A program made the position numbers and the translations under genes. The notes beneath the pieces were generated by a model. It made no database searches, was not told where the DNA came from, and saw only the letters and a program-made list of their open reading frames with translations. A stretch of DNA of 64,000 bases from Deltaproteobacteria bacterium (lineage in GTDB: Bacteria > Myxococcota_A > UBA9160 > UBA6930), in contig JAJDAP010000131.1 of NCBI GenBank assembly GCA_029261795.1, positions 39,008 to 103,007 of the forward strand, given 5' to 3'. This document shows, in pieces, positions 18,212-27,295 of the stretch. The stretch's first letter is position 1. Each line of letters starts with the position of its first letter.

Positions 18212-20361
18212 GGGCGCCTTCCGAGCTGCCAGATCGCCGCGCCCATGGCCATGCAGGCCGTTCCGATCCAGACGAGCAGTGCCGCCGGCGTTGCACCCTG
18301 CGGCAGACGCCCCTGGGTCACGAGGGCAGCGGGCTGGGTCACCGCGGCCGTCGTCGGCGGCGGCGCCGACGGTCGCAGGGGGTTCGCGCGCGCACGGGCC
18401 GCGGCTTCGGTATCGCCACCACCGAACAGGTGGCGCAGGCTCCATCCCTTGGGAAGCAGCGTGGGGACGGGCCGCGTCTCGAGTTCGACATCGGGCGGTG
18501 CGGTCGGCGTGACGTCGACGGCAACCAGGCTGGTCCAGCGCGTCACCAGATGGTGGCGAAGACCGAGCTCAGCGACGGCCTGTTTCACGTCGCCCATGGC
18601 CGCACCTTCGTGAAGCGTTGCCATCAGGGCGGCCACCTTCCGGCGTGCCCAGAAGCTCGCGACCCCGTTCTCGCTTGCGCCACCCTCGAGCGACAGATCG
18701 ATCACGAAGTCCTCGTCGCCGCGGCGGCCCTTCAAGACGACGTTGCCCTCTCGGCTCCTGAGTCTTGCCGCCACCACCACTGGTTCACCCAGGTAGAGAT
18801 CCGGCAGCCGGTTCGGCCAGGCTTCCGCACCGCGCGCGTCCCAGGAAACCTCGAGATCGTGAAGCACCGGGCTTTCGAGCTTCGCGAACAACGCGCCCAT
18901 CTTGCTCTGCACTTCGCTCGGGCTTCCGATGTAGCTGAAGGTTCCACGACCGAACGCGGCCGCCTTCGTCATGAAGTGGGAGTTCGGCGCGGACCCGATC
19001 CCGATCGTGAACAGGCGGCTCCGCCCCAGATTCGCTCGGATGAAGGCGAAGAGGGCTTCCTCGTTTGCGACCGCGCCGTCGGTGATGAACACGATCTGCC
19101 GTACGGAACTCCGCTCGGCATCGCCCGACAACGCCGCCCGGAGGGCAGGGAGCAGCTCGGTTCCGCCATTCGCATCCAGGCCCTGCACCCAAGCCTTTGC
19201 CCGCGCCAGCGAGGGCGGATCGGCCGGTTGCGATTCGCTGAAGAGGCGCTTCGGCTGGTTCGCGAACGCGATGACGTTGAAGAAATCGCTCGGGTTCAGA
19301 CGCTCGAGTGCGAGGCCGAGGGCAGCCCTGGCCTGCACGATCGACTCGCCATGCATCGAGCCCGAGGTATCCACCACGAAGATCGTCTCGCGCGGCAGCC
19401 GGGCGCGCTCGGCGGCCTGGGCCTCCGGCGGCATCACCATCAGCAGGACGTAGGACTCGCCTTCCCGCTCTTCGTGAAAGAGTGCGGCGCCCGGGGCCTC
19501 GCCGACCTTGGGGCTCCACGAGAGCACGAAATCCGAATCCGCCGGGACCGGACCCTCGGCAAGGGTCACGACATAACGATCCTCCGCTTGCGCCGAGACC
19601 CGAACCGCATGGCTCGGGCTCGCGATCTCGCGTAGCCGGAAGCCGGCGTCGAGTTCCACGCGGATCGTCGCCGGGTGGCTTCGCTCGGATGCGGAACTTG
19701 CGACCGGCGGTGTCACCCGGGCGGCATCGGGTACCTGCTCGGTGTTCTGGGCCCATCCCGTCCCCCCGAAGCCGGCGACGGCAACACTCCCCGGGATGTA
19801 GCGGGGGCCGACGACCATCGGGAAGCGCAGGCTGAACACGCCAGCGTCGTAGCGAAGTTCCTCCTGGTACTCGATCGCCACTTCGACCTCTTCTCCCGGG
19901 CCCAGGTTCGCGACGGACGTGGTGAAGATGTTGGGGCGTTCCTGTTCGAGCAGCGTCGCCTTGCGCCCTTCGGCTCTCGCCTTTTGATAGGTCGCCTTCG
20001 CTTCGGCCCGCGTCTGGATCTCGCCCTCGAGGACGCGCTCTCCAACGACCATGCGCAGCGCGTCGACGGCGGATCGTTCGGGCAGGGGAAAGACGTAGAC
20101 CCCCTCCACCCATTCGGCGGTCGGGTTGCGGAAGCGCTGAACGACACGGGTCCGCGCGAGCAGACCTGTCACCCGGACCTCGACGTCCGTCGAGACGGTC
20201 GGCGCCGGGCGCATTCCGCCCGCTGCTTCGAGCAACAGCGCGCCCGCTCGAACCTCCGCTGGTCGCATCGGCTCGCCCAGCTCTGTTGCCGGCCCGGCTT
20301 CGGCGCCGAGCGCGACCAGGAACGGGAAGACGAACAGCATCATCGAGCCGGGGCGCGCCAT
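18208..20361 (-). CDS. VIT and VWA domain sortase target protein
   Basis: A 717-residue surface protein. After a signal peptide (MMLFVFPFLVALGAEAG) comes a VIT domain at about residues 50-165 (VEVRVTGLLARTRVVQRFRNPTAEWVEGVYVFPLP, ATYQKARAEGRKATLLEQERPNIFTTSVANL), then a VWA domain from about 310 with a complete metal-dependent adhesion site start (VVDTSGSM). The C-terminus has LPQGAT followed by a membrane helix (AALLVWIGTACMAMGAAIW) and RR, the sorting signal for the adjacent sortase. This is the marine sortase target family, one copy per genome. AGGAGAG precedes the ATG at 20361, favouring it over an ATG 21 bases upstream. Confidence 0.92.
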   Translation of the reverse strand: MARPGSMMLFVFPFLVALGAEAGPATELGEPMRPAEVRAGALLLEAAGGMRPAPTVSTDVEVRVTGLLARTRVVQRFRNPTAEWVEGVYVFPLPERSAVDALRMVVGERVLEGEIQTRAEAKATYQKARAEGRKATLLEQERPNIFTTSVANLGPGEEVEVAIEYQEELRYDAGVFSLRFPMVVGPRYIPGSVAVAGFGGTGWAQNTEQVPDAARVTPPVASSASERSHPATIRVELDAGFRLREIASPSHAVRVSAQAEDRYVVTLAEGPVPADSDFVLSWSPKVGEAPGAALFHEEREGESYVLLMVMPPEAQAAERARLPRETIFVVDTSGSMHGESIVQARAALGLALERLNPSDFFNVIAFANQPKRLFSESQPADPPSLARAKAWVQGLDANGGTELLPALRAALSGDAERSSVRQIVFITDGAVANEEALFAFIRANLGRSRLFTIGIGSAPNSHFMTKAAAFGRGTFSYIGSPSEVQSKMGALFAKLESPVLHDLEVSWDARGAEAWPNRLPDLYLGEPVVVAARLRSREGNVVLKGRRGDEDFVIDLSLEGGASENGVASFWARRKVAALMATLHEGAAMGDVKQAVAELGLRHHLVTRWTSLVAVDVTPTAPPDVELETRPVPTLLPKGWSLRHLFGGGDTEAAARARANPLRPSAPPPTTAAVTQPAALVTQGRLPQGATPAALLVWIGTACMAMGAAIWQLGRRP

Positions 20362-20477
20362 CTCTCCTACCTCCGCAGGCATGGACCCCGGGTGCGCGCG
20401 CGCAGTTCACTGCCCCGCGCCGGTCGACACATTTCAGTGACGGATTCGTCGCGCGCGCAATGCCTATACTGCGGCCG

Positions 20478-21509
20478 ATGAAGACCTACACCGTCGCCCC
20501 GCTCGAGGACCCGCGCCGTGTGCGCACGCTCTACCCCGAGCTCGAGGAGATCGGCTATGACGGCGTCTTCTCGTTCGAAGCCAAACACGACCCGTTCCTG
20601 CCGCTCGCTACGGCGGCCGAGCACACGGAGCGGGTCACACTCGGAACGGCCATCGCGATCGCCTTCGCGCGCAATCCGATGAACCTGGCCAACCTGGCGT
20701 TCGGTCTGCAATCCCTCTCGGGCGGCCGCTTCATCCTCGGGCTGGGTTCCCAGGTGCGTCCCCACATCGAGAAGCGCTTCTCGATGCCATGGTCGAAACC
20801 GGCAGCTCGGATGCGCGAGATTGCCCTCGCCATCCGCGCGATCTTCGAGAGCTGGGAGACCGGCGCGCCGCTCCGCTTCGAAGGGGCGCACTATCGACAC
20901 ACGCTGATGATCCCGGCCTTCGACCCCGGGCCGAACCCCTTCGGACCGCCCCCGATCTACACCGCTGGCTTCGGCCCGCGCATGACCGCAGTGGCCGGAG
21001 AGGCGGCGGACGGGTTTTTCGCCCACCCCTTCACATCGCGGCGATCGCTGCTCGAGAACACGCTTCCCGCCCTCGATCGGGGCCTCGCGAAGAGTGGCCG
21101 ATCGCGCGCCGCGCTCGATGTCATTTGCGCGACCCTGGTCGTCACGGCCGACGACGAGGCGAGCTTCGCACAGGCGGTCACCGCGGCACGCAAACACCTC
21201 GCGTTCTATGGCTCGACCCCGGCCTATCGGCCGACCCTCGATTGTCACGGTTGGGGGGAACTCCACGTCGAGCTCAATCGTCTATCGAAGCAGGGACGCT
21301 GGGACGAGATGGGGGAACTCATCGACGACGAGGTCCTCGAAACCATTGCCGTCGTCGGGGAGCGGAGCCAGATCGCCGGAAAACTCCGAGCGCGCCTCGA
21401 CGGCATCGCGGACGGCGTCAGCATCACCCACAACCGCTTCCCGGACCCCGCCCATTGGGCCGACGTCGTGCGCGATCTTCGAGAAGCCGAGGGTCGAGTG
21501 CCTTGCTAG
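20478..21509 (+). CDS. Luciferase-like monooxygenase, F420-dependent type
   Basis: A 343-residue TIM-barrel protein of the luciferase-like superfamily. Landmarks are YPELEEIGYDGVFSFEAKHDPFLPLATAAEHTERVTLGTAIAIAFARNP, then LSGGRFILGLGSQVRPHIEKRF, then PPPIYTAGFGPRMTAVAGEAADGF. The pattern matches the MSMEG_2256-type group that binds coenzyme F420 rather than FMN, so reduction or oxidation of an unknown substrate by F420 is likely (inference from family). The ATG at 20478 starts the conserved barrel; the in-frame extension upstream overlaps the target-gene promoter zone. It is divergent from the sortase pair and overlaps the end of the next gene tail-to-tail by four bases. Confidence 0.85.
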   Translation: MKTYTVAPLEDPRRVRTLYPELEEIGYDGVFSFEAKHDPFLPLATAAEHTERVTLGTAIAIAFARNPMNLANLAFGLQSLSGGRFILGLGSQVRPHIEKRFSMPWSKPAARMREIALAIRAIFESWETGAPLRFEGAHYRHTLMIPAFDPGPNPFGPPPIYTAGFGPRMTAVAGEAADGFFAHPFTSRRSLLENTLPALDRGLAKSGRSRAALDVICATLVVTADDEASFAQAVTAARKHLAFYGSTPAYRPTLDCHGWGELHVELNRLSKQGRWDEMGELIDDEVLETIAVVGERSQIAGKLRARLDGIADGVSITHNRFPDPAHWADVVRDLREAEGRVPC

Positions 21510-22579
21510 GCGCCGAGGCGCTGCGCGAGTTGCATCGCCCGCTCGCCTAACACGCTCACGCCGACCTGACTGCCCGCGTGGGCGCTGGCCGCGGTGCCGT
21601 CGCGCACGCGGCCGAGGATTCCCTGCAAGATGCAGCCGGAGCGGTACAGGTTGTAGGCGAGATAGAAGTCGACGTTCTCGATGGGCGCGCGTCCCACCCG
21701 TGCGCAGTAGTTCGTGATCACTTCGTCGATCGTGGGGATTCCGAGGGCGCCTAGCGCGGCGTCATCCAGGCCCTCGAATGCGCTCCCGGGCGTGAAGCGT
21801 TGGCTCACGAAATAGGTGAGATCGCCGAGTGGATCCCCCAGCGTCGAGATCTCCCAATCGAGCACGGCGATCACCCGAGGCTCGCTCGGGTGGACGATCG
21901 TGTTGTCGAGTTTGTAGTCGCCGTGCACGACACAGGTCGAGTCTCCCGGGGGAATGTTCTCCGGCAACCACTTCCTCAGGTGATCCATCTCCGGAATCTT
22001 CTCGGTCTCCGAAGCCTCGTACTGCTTCGACCATCGACTGATCTGCCGTGCGAAGTAGTTTCCGGGTCGGCCGAAGCCCTCGAGGCCGAGCGCTTCGACG
22101 GAAGCCATGTGCAAGCGCGCGAGCACGTCGTAGAGCGAGGCGTAGACGGCCCGCCGTTCTTTCGGCGCGAAACCGGGCATGGTCGGATCCCAGATCACGC
22201 GCCCCTCGACGCACTCCATCAGATAGAAAGCCGTGCCGATCACGGCTTCGTCCTCGCACAGGAAGTGCGCCCGGGGGACTTCGAAATCGATCGTGTTCAA
22301 GGCGGAGATGACCCGAAACTCGCGATCCACAGCGTGCGCGGACTTCAGCAACTTGCCCGGCGGTTTGCGCCGCAGCACGTGGCGCCCCGCTGGCGTGACC
22401 AGTTGATAGGTCGGGTTGCTCTGTCCGCCCTTGAACTGGCGCACCGCGAGCGGACCGGAATAGCCAGGCAGGTTCTTCTCCAGGTACCGGTGGAGCCGCG
22501 TCTCGTCGAAGCGATGCTTCTCGCGGACTTCTTCGGTGCCGGTGAAGCGCGGGTCGAAGGCGGTGGCTTCTTCTGCCAT
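21506..22579 (-). CDS. Phosphotransferase family protein (ACAD10/APH-like)
   Basis: A 357-residue protein kinase-like enzyme of the aminoglycoside phosphotransferase superfamily. The N-lobe shows VRQFKGGQSNPTYQLVTPAGRHVLRRKP. The catalytic loop is VVHGDYKLDNTIV with Asp as base, and the metal-binding segment is AVLDWEISTLGDPLGDLTYF. Bacterial members of this branch often act on acyl-CoA or hydroxy-acid metabolism, as in ACAD10, where the kinase domain phosphorylates 4-hydroxy acids. Its stop overlaps that of the luciferase-like gene in a convergent arrangement. Antibiotic resistance is unlikely. Confidence 0.88.
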   Translation of the reverse strand: MAEEATAFDPRFTGTEEVREKHRFDETRLHRYLEKNLPGYSGPLAVRQFKGGQSNPTYQLVTPAGRHVLRRKPPGKLLKSAHAVDREFRVISALNTIDFEVPRAHFLCEDEAVIGTAFYLMECVEGRVIWDPTMPGFAPKERRAVYASLYDVLARLHMASVEALGLEGFGRPGNYFARQISRWSKQYEASETEKIPEMDHLRKWLPENIPPGDSTCVVHGDYKLDNTIVHPSEPRVIAVLDWEISTLGDPLGDLTYFVSQRFTPGSAFEGLDDAALGALGIPTIDEVITNYCARVGRAPIENVDFYLAYNLYRSGCILQGILGRVRDGTAASAHAGSQVGVSVLGERAMQLAQRLGA

Positions 22580-22664
22580 CGCCCGAGTCTAGAGCGATTT
22601 GGATGAAGTTACGCAGTGCATCTGCTCGAGGGCTGAGGCACCCTCGCACGCTGGAGGTTCGTCC

Positions 22665-24653
22665 ATGCGCGCCATCGCCCCACTGCTACTGATCGTTCCG
22701 TTGATGGGCTGCAGCCTCACGGACCTCCAGCTTGCCGCCGACGAATGGGCCCCCGCTCCCGGAGCTGCTCAGGCTTCCGGGATTGCACCGCGGGAAGCCT
22801 GCGCGCATCACGATCCGCTGCGCCGCCCCCTCTTCGGGGATCTCCACATCCACACGGGCTACTCGATGGACGCGCGCGCGCTCGGCACGACCACCACACC
22901 GGACGACGCCTATCGCTTCGCGCTCGGCGAACCCATCGATGTCTTCTCCGGTGAGCCCGGTTCGCCCCAGACGGCCCGCATCGATCGGCCCCTCGACTTC
23001 GCCGCGGTGACCGACCACGCCGAGTGGCTCTCGGAGGTGCGGCTCTGCACGGACCCGGCTTCGGACGTCTACAACACGCGCAGCTGCAAGATCTTTCGGG
23101 GCGAAGAATCCTCGTGGATCACCCGGTTGCTGGGCCTGAACGAGGGTTTCATCCCGAAGCTTTTCGGCCTGCTCCAGCTCGACGGCAAGCGCTCGGAAGA
23201 AGTCTGCGGCGAAGACTCGGCGCGTTGCCGGACCGCACTGCGAACCGTGTGGCAGGACACCAAAGACTCCGCCGAGCGCTTCTACGACCGCTCGAGCGCC
23301 TGCCGGTTCACGACGTTCCACGCCTGGGAGTACAGCCGCTCGCCCCGCATGACCAAGATCCATCGCAACGTGATCCTGCGCAACGAGCTTTCACCCGAGA
23401 TTCCGATCTCCTCGATGGAGACCGGGCACGAGCGGAACCTCTGGCCGAAGCTCCGCGATCTCTGCAACGCGACGGGGACCGGCTGCGAGGCCATCGCCAT
23501 CCCCCACAACCCCAACCTCTCGAACGGTCGCATGTTCGAAGTCTGGTACCGCGAGGAATCCGAAGAAATGCAACGCGCCGAAGCGGCGCTGCGCGCGGCC
23601 TTCGAGCCGATCGTCGAGATGACCCAGATCAAGGGCGACAGCGAGTGCCGCAACGGGATGTTCGAGGTCCTGGGCGGCACCGACGAACTCTGCGACCACG
23701 AGAAGGCGCGTGATTTCTCCGGCCTCGAGTTGATCGATTGCGAGGAAGGCGCCGAGTGGGGCGCCCAGCGGAGCAAGGGTTGCATCTCGCGGGTCGACTA
23801 CGTTCGTTATGCGCTCCTGTCGGGAATCCGGGAAGAAAAGCGCATCGGGGTGAACCCGTTCAAGTTCGGCTTCATCGGGAGCACGGACAACCACATGGCG
23901 ACACCCGGACAGGTCGAGGAGTGGGAACAGCCCTACAAGTTCGGCGCGACCGGAAAGAACGTGCTCACGATCGGCGGGGCGACCCGCGGCCCCGCCTTCT
24001 GGAACCCCGGCGGCCTCGCCGGCGTCTGGGCCGAAGAGAACTCGCGAGACGCCATTTTCGACGCGATGAAACGGCGTGAAGCGTTCGCCACCAGCGGTCC
24101 CCGCATCGTCCCGCGCTTCTTCGGCGGCTGGGACCTGCCCGAGGATTTGTGCCAGACCGGGAACCTGGTCGAAACCGGCTATGCCGAGGGCGTCCCGATG
24201 GGTTCGGACCTGCCCGCGCACGATGGCCCCGGCGCCCCCACCTTGGTCATGAACGCCTTGCGCGACCCCGGCACGCAAGATCATCCTGGCGGTCTCTTGC
24301 AACGCATGCAGGTGATCAAAGGCTGGGTCGATGACGAGGGCCGCTTCCACCAGCAGGTGTTCGATGTCGCAGGCGACGCGAACAACGGTGCCGATCTCGA
24401 CATGGACAGCTGCACACCTCGTGGCCCGGGGGCCGAGCAGCTCTGCGCAGTATGGAAGGATCCCGAGTTCGACCCGGACCGCGACGCCGTCTACTACGCG
24501 CGCACTGTCGAGAACCCGAGTTGCCGCTGGACGACCCGCATGTGCAACGCCTGGGAAGGCGATGTCCTCCCGGATGCCTGCACCGATCCGCGCCTGCCCA
24601 AGATCATCCAGGAGCGCGCCTGGACTTCGCCCATCTGGTACACGGCCAGCTAG
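22665..24653 (+). CDS. DUF3604 domain lipoprotein
   Basis: A 662-residue protein beginning MRAIAPLLLIVPLMGCSL, with a lipobox (LMGC) that predicts a lipid-anchored envelope protein. From residue about 60 it shows the DUF3604 pattern, a PHP-like metallohydrolase: LFGDLHIHTGYSMDARALGTT, later AAVTDHAEWLSEVRLC, and near the C-terminus IGSTDNHMATPGQ. The His-x-His and Asp-His residues would bind metal ions. Family substrates are unknown; related PHP domains cleave phosphoesters. The ATG at 22665 has GGAGG eight bases upstream and begins the signal peptide, so the longer frame from 22599 was rejected. A sister of this family is often next to sulfatase or amidase genes; not here. Confidence 0.88.
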   Translation: MRAIAPLLLIVPLMGCSLTDLQLAADEWAPAPGAAQASGIAPREACAHHDPLRRPLFGDLHIHTGYSMDARALGTTTTPDDAYRFALGEPIDVFSGEPGSPQTARIDRPLDFAAVTDHAEWLSEVRLCTDPASDVYNTRSCKIFRGEESSWITRLLGLNEGFIPKLFGLLQLDGKRSEEVCGEDSARCRTALRTVWQDTKDSAERFYDRSSACRFTTFHAWEYSRSPRMTKIHRNVILRNELSPEIPISSMETGHERNLWPKLRDLCNATGTGCEAIAIPHNPNLSNGRMFEVWYREESEEMQRAEAALRAAFEPIVEMTQIKGDSECRNGMFEVLGGTDELCDHEKARDFSGLELIDCEEGAEWGAQRSKGCISRVDYVRYALLSGIREEKRIGVNPFKFGFIGSTDNHMATPGQVEEWEQPYKFGATGKNVLTIGGATRGPAFWNPGGLAGVWAEENSRDAIFDAMKRREAFATSGPRIVPRFFGGWDLPEDLCQTGNLVETGYAEGVPMGSDLPAHDGPGAPTLVMNALRDPGTQDHPGGLLQRMQVIKGWVDDEGRFHQQVFDVAGDANNGADLDMDSCTPRGPGAEQLCAVWKDPEFDPDRDAVYYARTVENPSCRWTTRMCNAWEGDVLPDACTDPRLPKIIQERAWTSPIWYTAS

Positions 24654-24664
24654 CGGGGCCTCGC

Positions 24665-25081
24665 CTAACTTGCGCCCGTGAGATCCACAGACGCCTCTCC
24701 CCGGCGAATCGTCAGGAAGTCCATGCCGTCCGGTCCGCAAGTGAAGCCGTACTCGGTGCCGGCGTGAATCGTGACCGAATCCCCGGGGCCCATCGGACCG
24801 GCGTCGTCGAAATCGCAGCCGCCCGTGATCACCACCAGAAGCTCATCGTGATCGTGAGAGTGCACCGGAACCCGGAAGCTCGGCGCCATGACCGAGCGAT
24901 TCATGAAGAAACCGGCCTCGCCTCGCACGATCTTCTTGCGTTTGGTTCCTGACGATTTCGCCTTCTCGATGAGTGCCAGATTCGCCTTCTGCTCTGCATT
25001 GAGGCCGCTCAGCGGATCGTCCCATTCCGCGTCTTCCCAGGAGTGGATGACCGGTGCCGGAATCTCGCGTGCCATGGTCAT
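24665..25081 (-). CDS. Cupin domain protein, last gene of the catabolic operon
   Basis: A 138-residue protein with a single cupin fold in its C-terminal two thirds: RVPVHSHDHDELLVVITGGCDFDD holds the first cupin motif (HSHDHDE, metal ligands), and GPGDSVTIHAGTEYGFTCG fits the second. The N-terminal 40 residues are helical and charged. Cupins of this type are often metal-dependent dioxygenases or isomerases, or sugar-binding sensors. Its ATG overlaps the stop of the preceding cupin gene as ATGA, so it is translated in concert with it. An internal ATG six bases later is possible. The stop is followed closely by the convergent DUF3604 gene. Confidence 0.8.
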   Translation of the reverse strand: MTMAREIPAPVIHSWEDAEWDDPLSGLNAEQKANLALIEKAKSSGTKRKKIVRGEAGFFMNRSVMAPSFRVPVHSHDHDELLVVITGGCDFDDAGPMGPGDSVTIHAGTEYGFTCGPDGMDFLTIRRGEASVDLTGAS

Positions 25082-25533
25082 TCGCTCCGGGTGTCTTCGA
25101 GCCAGTCGGGCAACTCGATCGGCGGGTTCGGCAGCTTCCTGGCGTTCTTCGAGGCCAACAGTGCCTCGAAACCTTCAGGGTCCGCGGGCCAGGAACGCGG
25201 ATCGCCCATCATCACCTCGAAGAGTTCGACGCCCTCTGGCCCAGCGACGAACGGGCCGAAGGAAGCGCCCTCTTCCAGCGTGATGTGCATGCCCTTGGTG
25301 CAGCGCACCTCGCCGCAGTTCATCTCGCCTTCGAGGACGTAGAGGATGTGATCGCTCTGATGCCCGTGCTTGTGGATCATCATGCCGGGATCCCATTTCG
25401 CGTGCAGCGTGAGCATCCTGGGCGTGAACTCGAGCCACTTCTCGCGCACGCACGCGCGCCGCCCCTCGATCTCGACGGCGCGCACCTCGTGCCATTTCTC
25501 TTCATCTGCGTGGCGAAAACGCGGTTCGGGCAT
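25078..25533 (-). CDS. Cupin domain protein
   Basis: A 151-residue protein with a cupin fold: MIHKHGHQSDHILYVLEGEMNCGE contains the histidine-rich first motif (HKHGHQSDH), and CTKGMHITLEEGASFGPFVAG the second. The tail (KNARKLPNPPIELPDWLED) is distinct from the other cupin, so the two are not simple duplicates. The ATG at 25533 follows a strong GGGGAGG site. It follows the TauD-type gene by 14 bases and overlaps the next cupin by four, as part of the MarR operon. A two-cupin pair after oxygenases may finish degradation of a ring or acid, but no substrate can be named. Confidence 0.82.
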   Translation of the reverse strand: MPEPRFRHADEEKWHEVRAVEIEGRRACVREKWLEFTPRMLTLHAKWDPGMMIHKHGHQSDHILYVLEGEMNCGEVRCTKGMHITLEEGASFGPFVAGPEGVELFEVMMGDPRSWPADPEGFEALLASKNARKLPNPPIELPDWLEDTRSE

Positions 25534-25547
25534 GACATGCCTCCCCT

Positions 25548-26375
25548 TCAGTATGGGCGGTCGCCCGCCAGCGTGACCCGATGCATCACGCGTCGCTCGT
25601 GGTAATCGGGAACGGCGAAATGCTGCACGGTGCGGTTGTCCCAGAAGGCGATCGATCCGGTATCCCAGCGGAAGCGGCACTGGAACTCCGGCGATCGCAC
25701 GTGGTCGAGCAGGAAGGGCAATAGCCACGCACTCTCGCGTTCGCTGATCCCGACGATACGGGTCGTCGAGTTCCCGTTGACGAAGAGTGCCTTCTTCCTC
25801 GATACCGGGTGGGTCCTCACCACCGGATGCTCGACCGGCGGCCAGGCGGCCTGGACCTCACCGAGATTCGCGTTGCTATGTCCGCCTTCGATCGCCTTCT
25901 GGAGCGGCCGGGTGATGTCGTGCACGGCTTTCAGCCCGTCGATGAAGCGCTGCACGGGTTCGGAGAGGGCTTCGTAGGCCGTCGTCATGTTCGCAAAGCA
26001 TGTATCGCCACCCACCGCGGGAAGCACGACGGCCTTCAGGATCGAACCCATCGGAGGCTCGGCCATGAAGGTGTTGTCGCTGTGCCACTGGTCCGCGCCT
26101 TCGCCCTTGGGCGTCGTCTGGTCGAGCACCGTGAACTCGGGATCGTCGCCGTGCTTCGGCACGAAAGGCGGTGCACTGATCTCGCCAAACTGTCGGGCGA
26201 AGGCCTTCTGCTCCGCCGGTCCGAGCGGCGGCCCGCGAAAGAAGAGCACGCCGTGTTCGAGCAATGCCGCGTTGATCCGTTCGATCTGGTCCGGAGCCAA
26301 CGGCCGGGCCAGATCGACACCCGAAATCTCGGCACCAAGGACGCTGGTGACCTGCCGCACCCGGAGTTCGCTCAC
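25548..26375 (-). CDS. TauD/TfdA-family Fe(II)/2-oxoglutarate dioxygenase
   Basis: A 275-residue dioxygenase. The start VSELRVRQVTSVLGAEISGVDLARPL is the family opening. The iron ligands are seen in QWHSDNTFM (His and Asp) around residue 98 and in the C-terminal HRVTLAGD (distal His), with an arginine downstream for 2-oxoglutarate. TauD-like enzymes release sulfite or cleave ether-linked aromatics by hydroxylation; which substrate is used here is not known. It starts with GTG at 26375, overlapping the stop of the luciferase-like gene as GTGA. The much longer frame of 590 codons covers the upstream gene in the wrong frame and is not real. Confidence 0.9.
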   Translation of the reverse strand: MSELRVRQVTSVLGAEISGVDLARPLAPDQIERINAALLEHGVLFFRGPPLGPAEQKAFARQFGEISAPPFVPKHGDDPEFTVLDQTTPKGEGADQWHSDNTFMAEPPMGSILKAVVLPAVGGDTCFANMTTAYEALSEPVQRFIDGLKAVHDITRPLQKAIEGGHSNANLGEVQAAWPPVEHPVVRTHPVSRKKALFVNGNSTTRIVGISERESAWLLPFLLDHVRSPEFQCRFRWDTGSIAFWDNRTVQHFAVPDYHERRVMHRVTLAGDRPY

Positions 26376-27295
26376 GATGAGAGCCTCGCGATCACCCGTT
26401 CGCCGAACTCGGCCACGGCGTCGAGATACGCCCCGGCACTCGCCACGGGCATGCCGATCGTCAGCCAGGTGACCCCGATCGCTTCGAGCCGTTGAGCCTG
26501 TTCGCAGAGGCCGTCCGCGTCGAGGGCCGCGGCGTGGTTCATGTGCCGCCCGAAGGGAACGAAGTTCACATCGAGGGCATCCACCCGGCCGGCCTCGCGC
26601 GCCATCTCCTGCAGGCGTTCGATCCCTTCCGTCAGATCCTGGATCGTCTCGAGTGCCGCGGTGCGGGTGCGTTCCCGCATCTTCGCCGGCGCCGGAAACG
26701 GGCTCCAACCCTGGGCGTGCTCCACCACGCGCCGCTTCGCGCGGGGGGAATTTCCGCCCACCCAGATCGGCGGATGCGGTTCCTGGTGAGGCCGCGGCAG
26801 CATGACGTTGCCGCGTGCCGCGTAGCCGGGCGCTTCCCGCATCATGCTTTGTCCCGCCCAGGCTTCCTTCATTGCGGCCAACGCGTCGTCGCTCACATCG
26901 TTCCGGTTCGTGAAATCGGCGCCCAGGGCATCGTATTCGTCCTCGAGGTAGCCCGCGGCCACGCCCAGGATGACTCGCCCGCGCGAAACCACGTCCAGGC
27001 TCGCCACCGCCTTCGCCGTCATGAACGGGTTGCGATACGGGAGCACGAGGATGTTGGTGTGGAGGCGCAGGCGCTGGGTCGCGGCCGCCGCGATGGCGAG
27101 AGAAACGAACGGATCGAGTGCATGATGGCCACCCGAGGCCATCCAGGCGTCCGAGGGGAACGGGTGCTCGGTGACCCAACCGGCATCGAAGCCGGCCTCT
27201 TCGCAGCCACGTGCCATCGATGCGATGCCATCGGCACTGGTAAAGGCAGCGTCGCCTTCTACGTGGTTGGTCGGGAGTTGCGCGGAGAATTTCAT
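26372..27295 (-). CDS. Luciferase-like monooxygenase, F420-type
   Basis: A 307-residue luciferase-like barrel: MKFSAQLPTNHVEGDAAFTS, then EEAGFDAGWVTEHPFPSDAW, LHTNILVLPYRNPFMTAKAVASLDVVSRGRVILGVAAGYLEDEYDALG and PPIWVGGNSPRAKRRVVEHAQGWSPF. This is the common F420-dependent branch (TIGR03619-like). In a catabolic operon it would serve as an oxidoreductase or monooxygenase step. It is tied to the amidohydrolase upstream by an ATGA overlap and to the TauD-type gene by a GTGA overlap. It is only distantly related to the luciferase-like protein at 20.5 kb. Confidence 0.88.
   Translation of the reverse strand: MKFSAQLPTNHVEGDAAFTSADGIASMARGCEEAGFDAGWVTEHPFPSDAWMASGGHHALDPFVSLAIAAAATQRLRLHTNILVLPYRNPFMTAKAVASLDVVSRGRVILGVAAGYLEDEYDALGADFTNRNDVSDDALAAMKEAWAGQSMMREAPGYAARGNVMLPRPHQEPHPPIWVGGNSPRAKRRVVEHAQGWSPFPAPAKMRERTRTAALETIQDLTEGIERLQEMAREAGRVDALDVNFVPFGRHMNHAAALDADGLCEQAQRLEAIGVTWLTIGMPVASAGAYLDAVAEFGERVIARLSS

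Noticed and set aside
21506..22579. Aminoglycoside resistance gene
   Set aside because: The catalytic loop is shared, but the overall sequence fits the acyl-CoA-linked phosphotransferase branch; nothing points to resistance.
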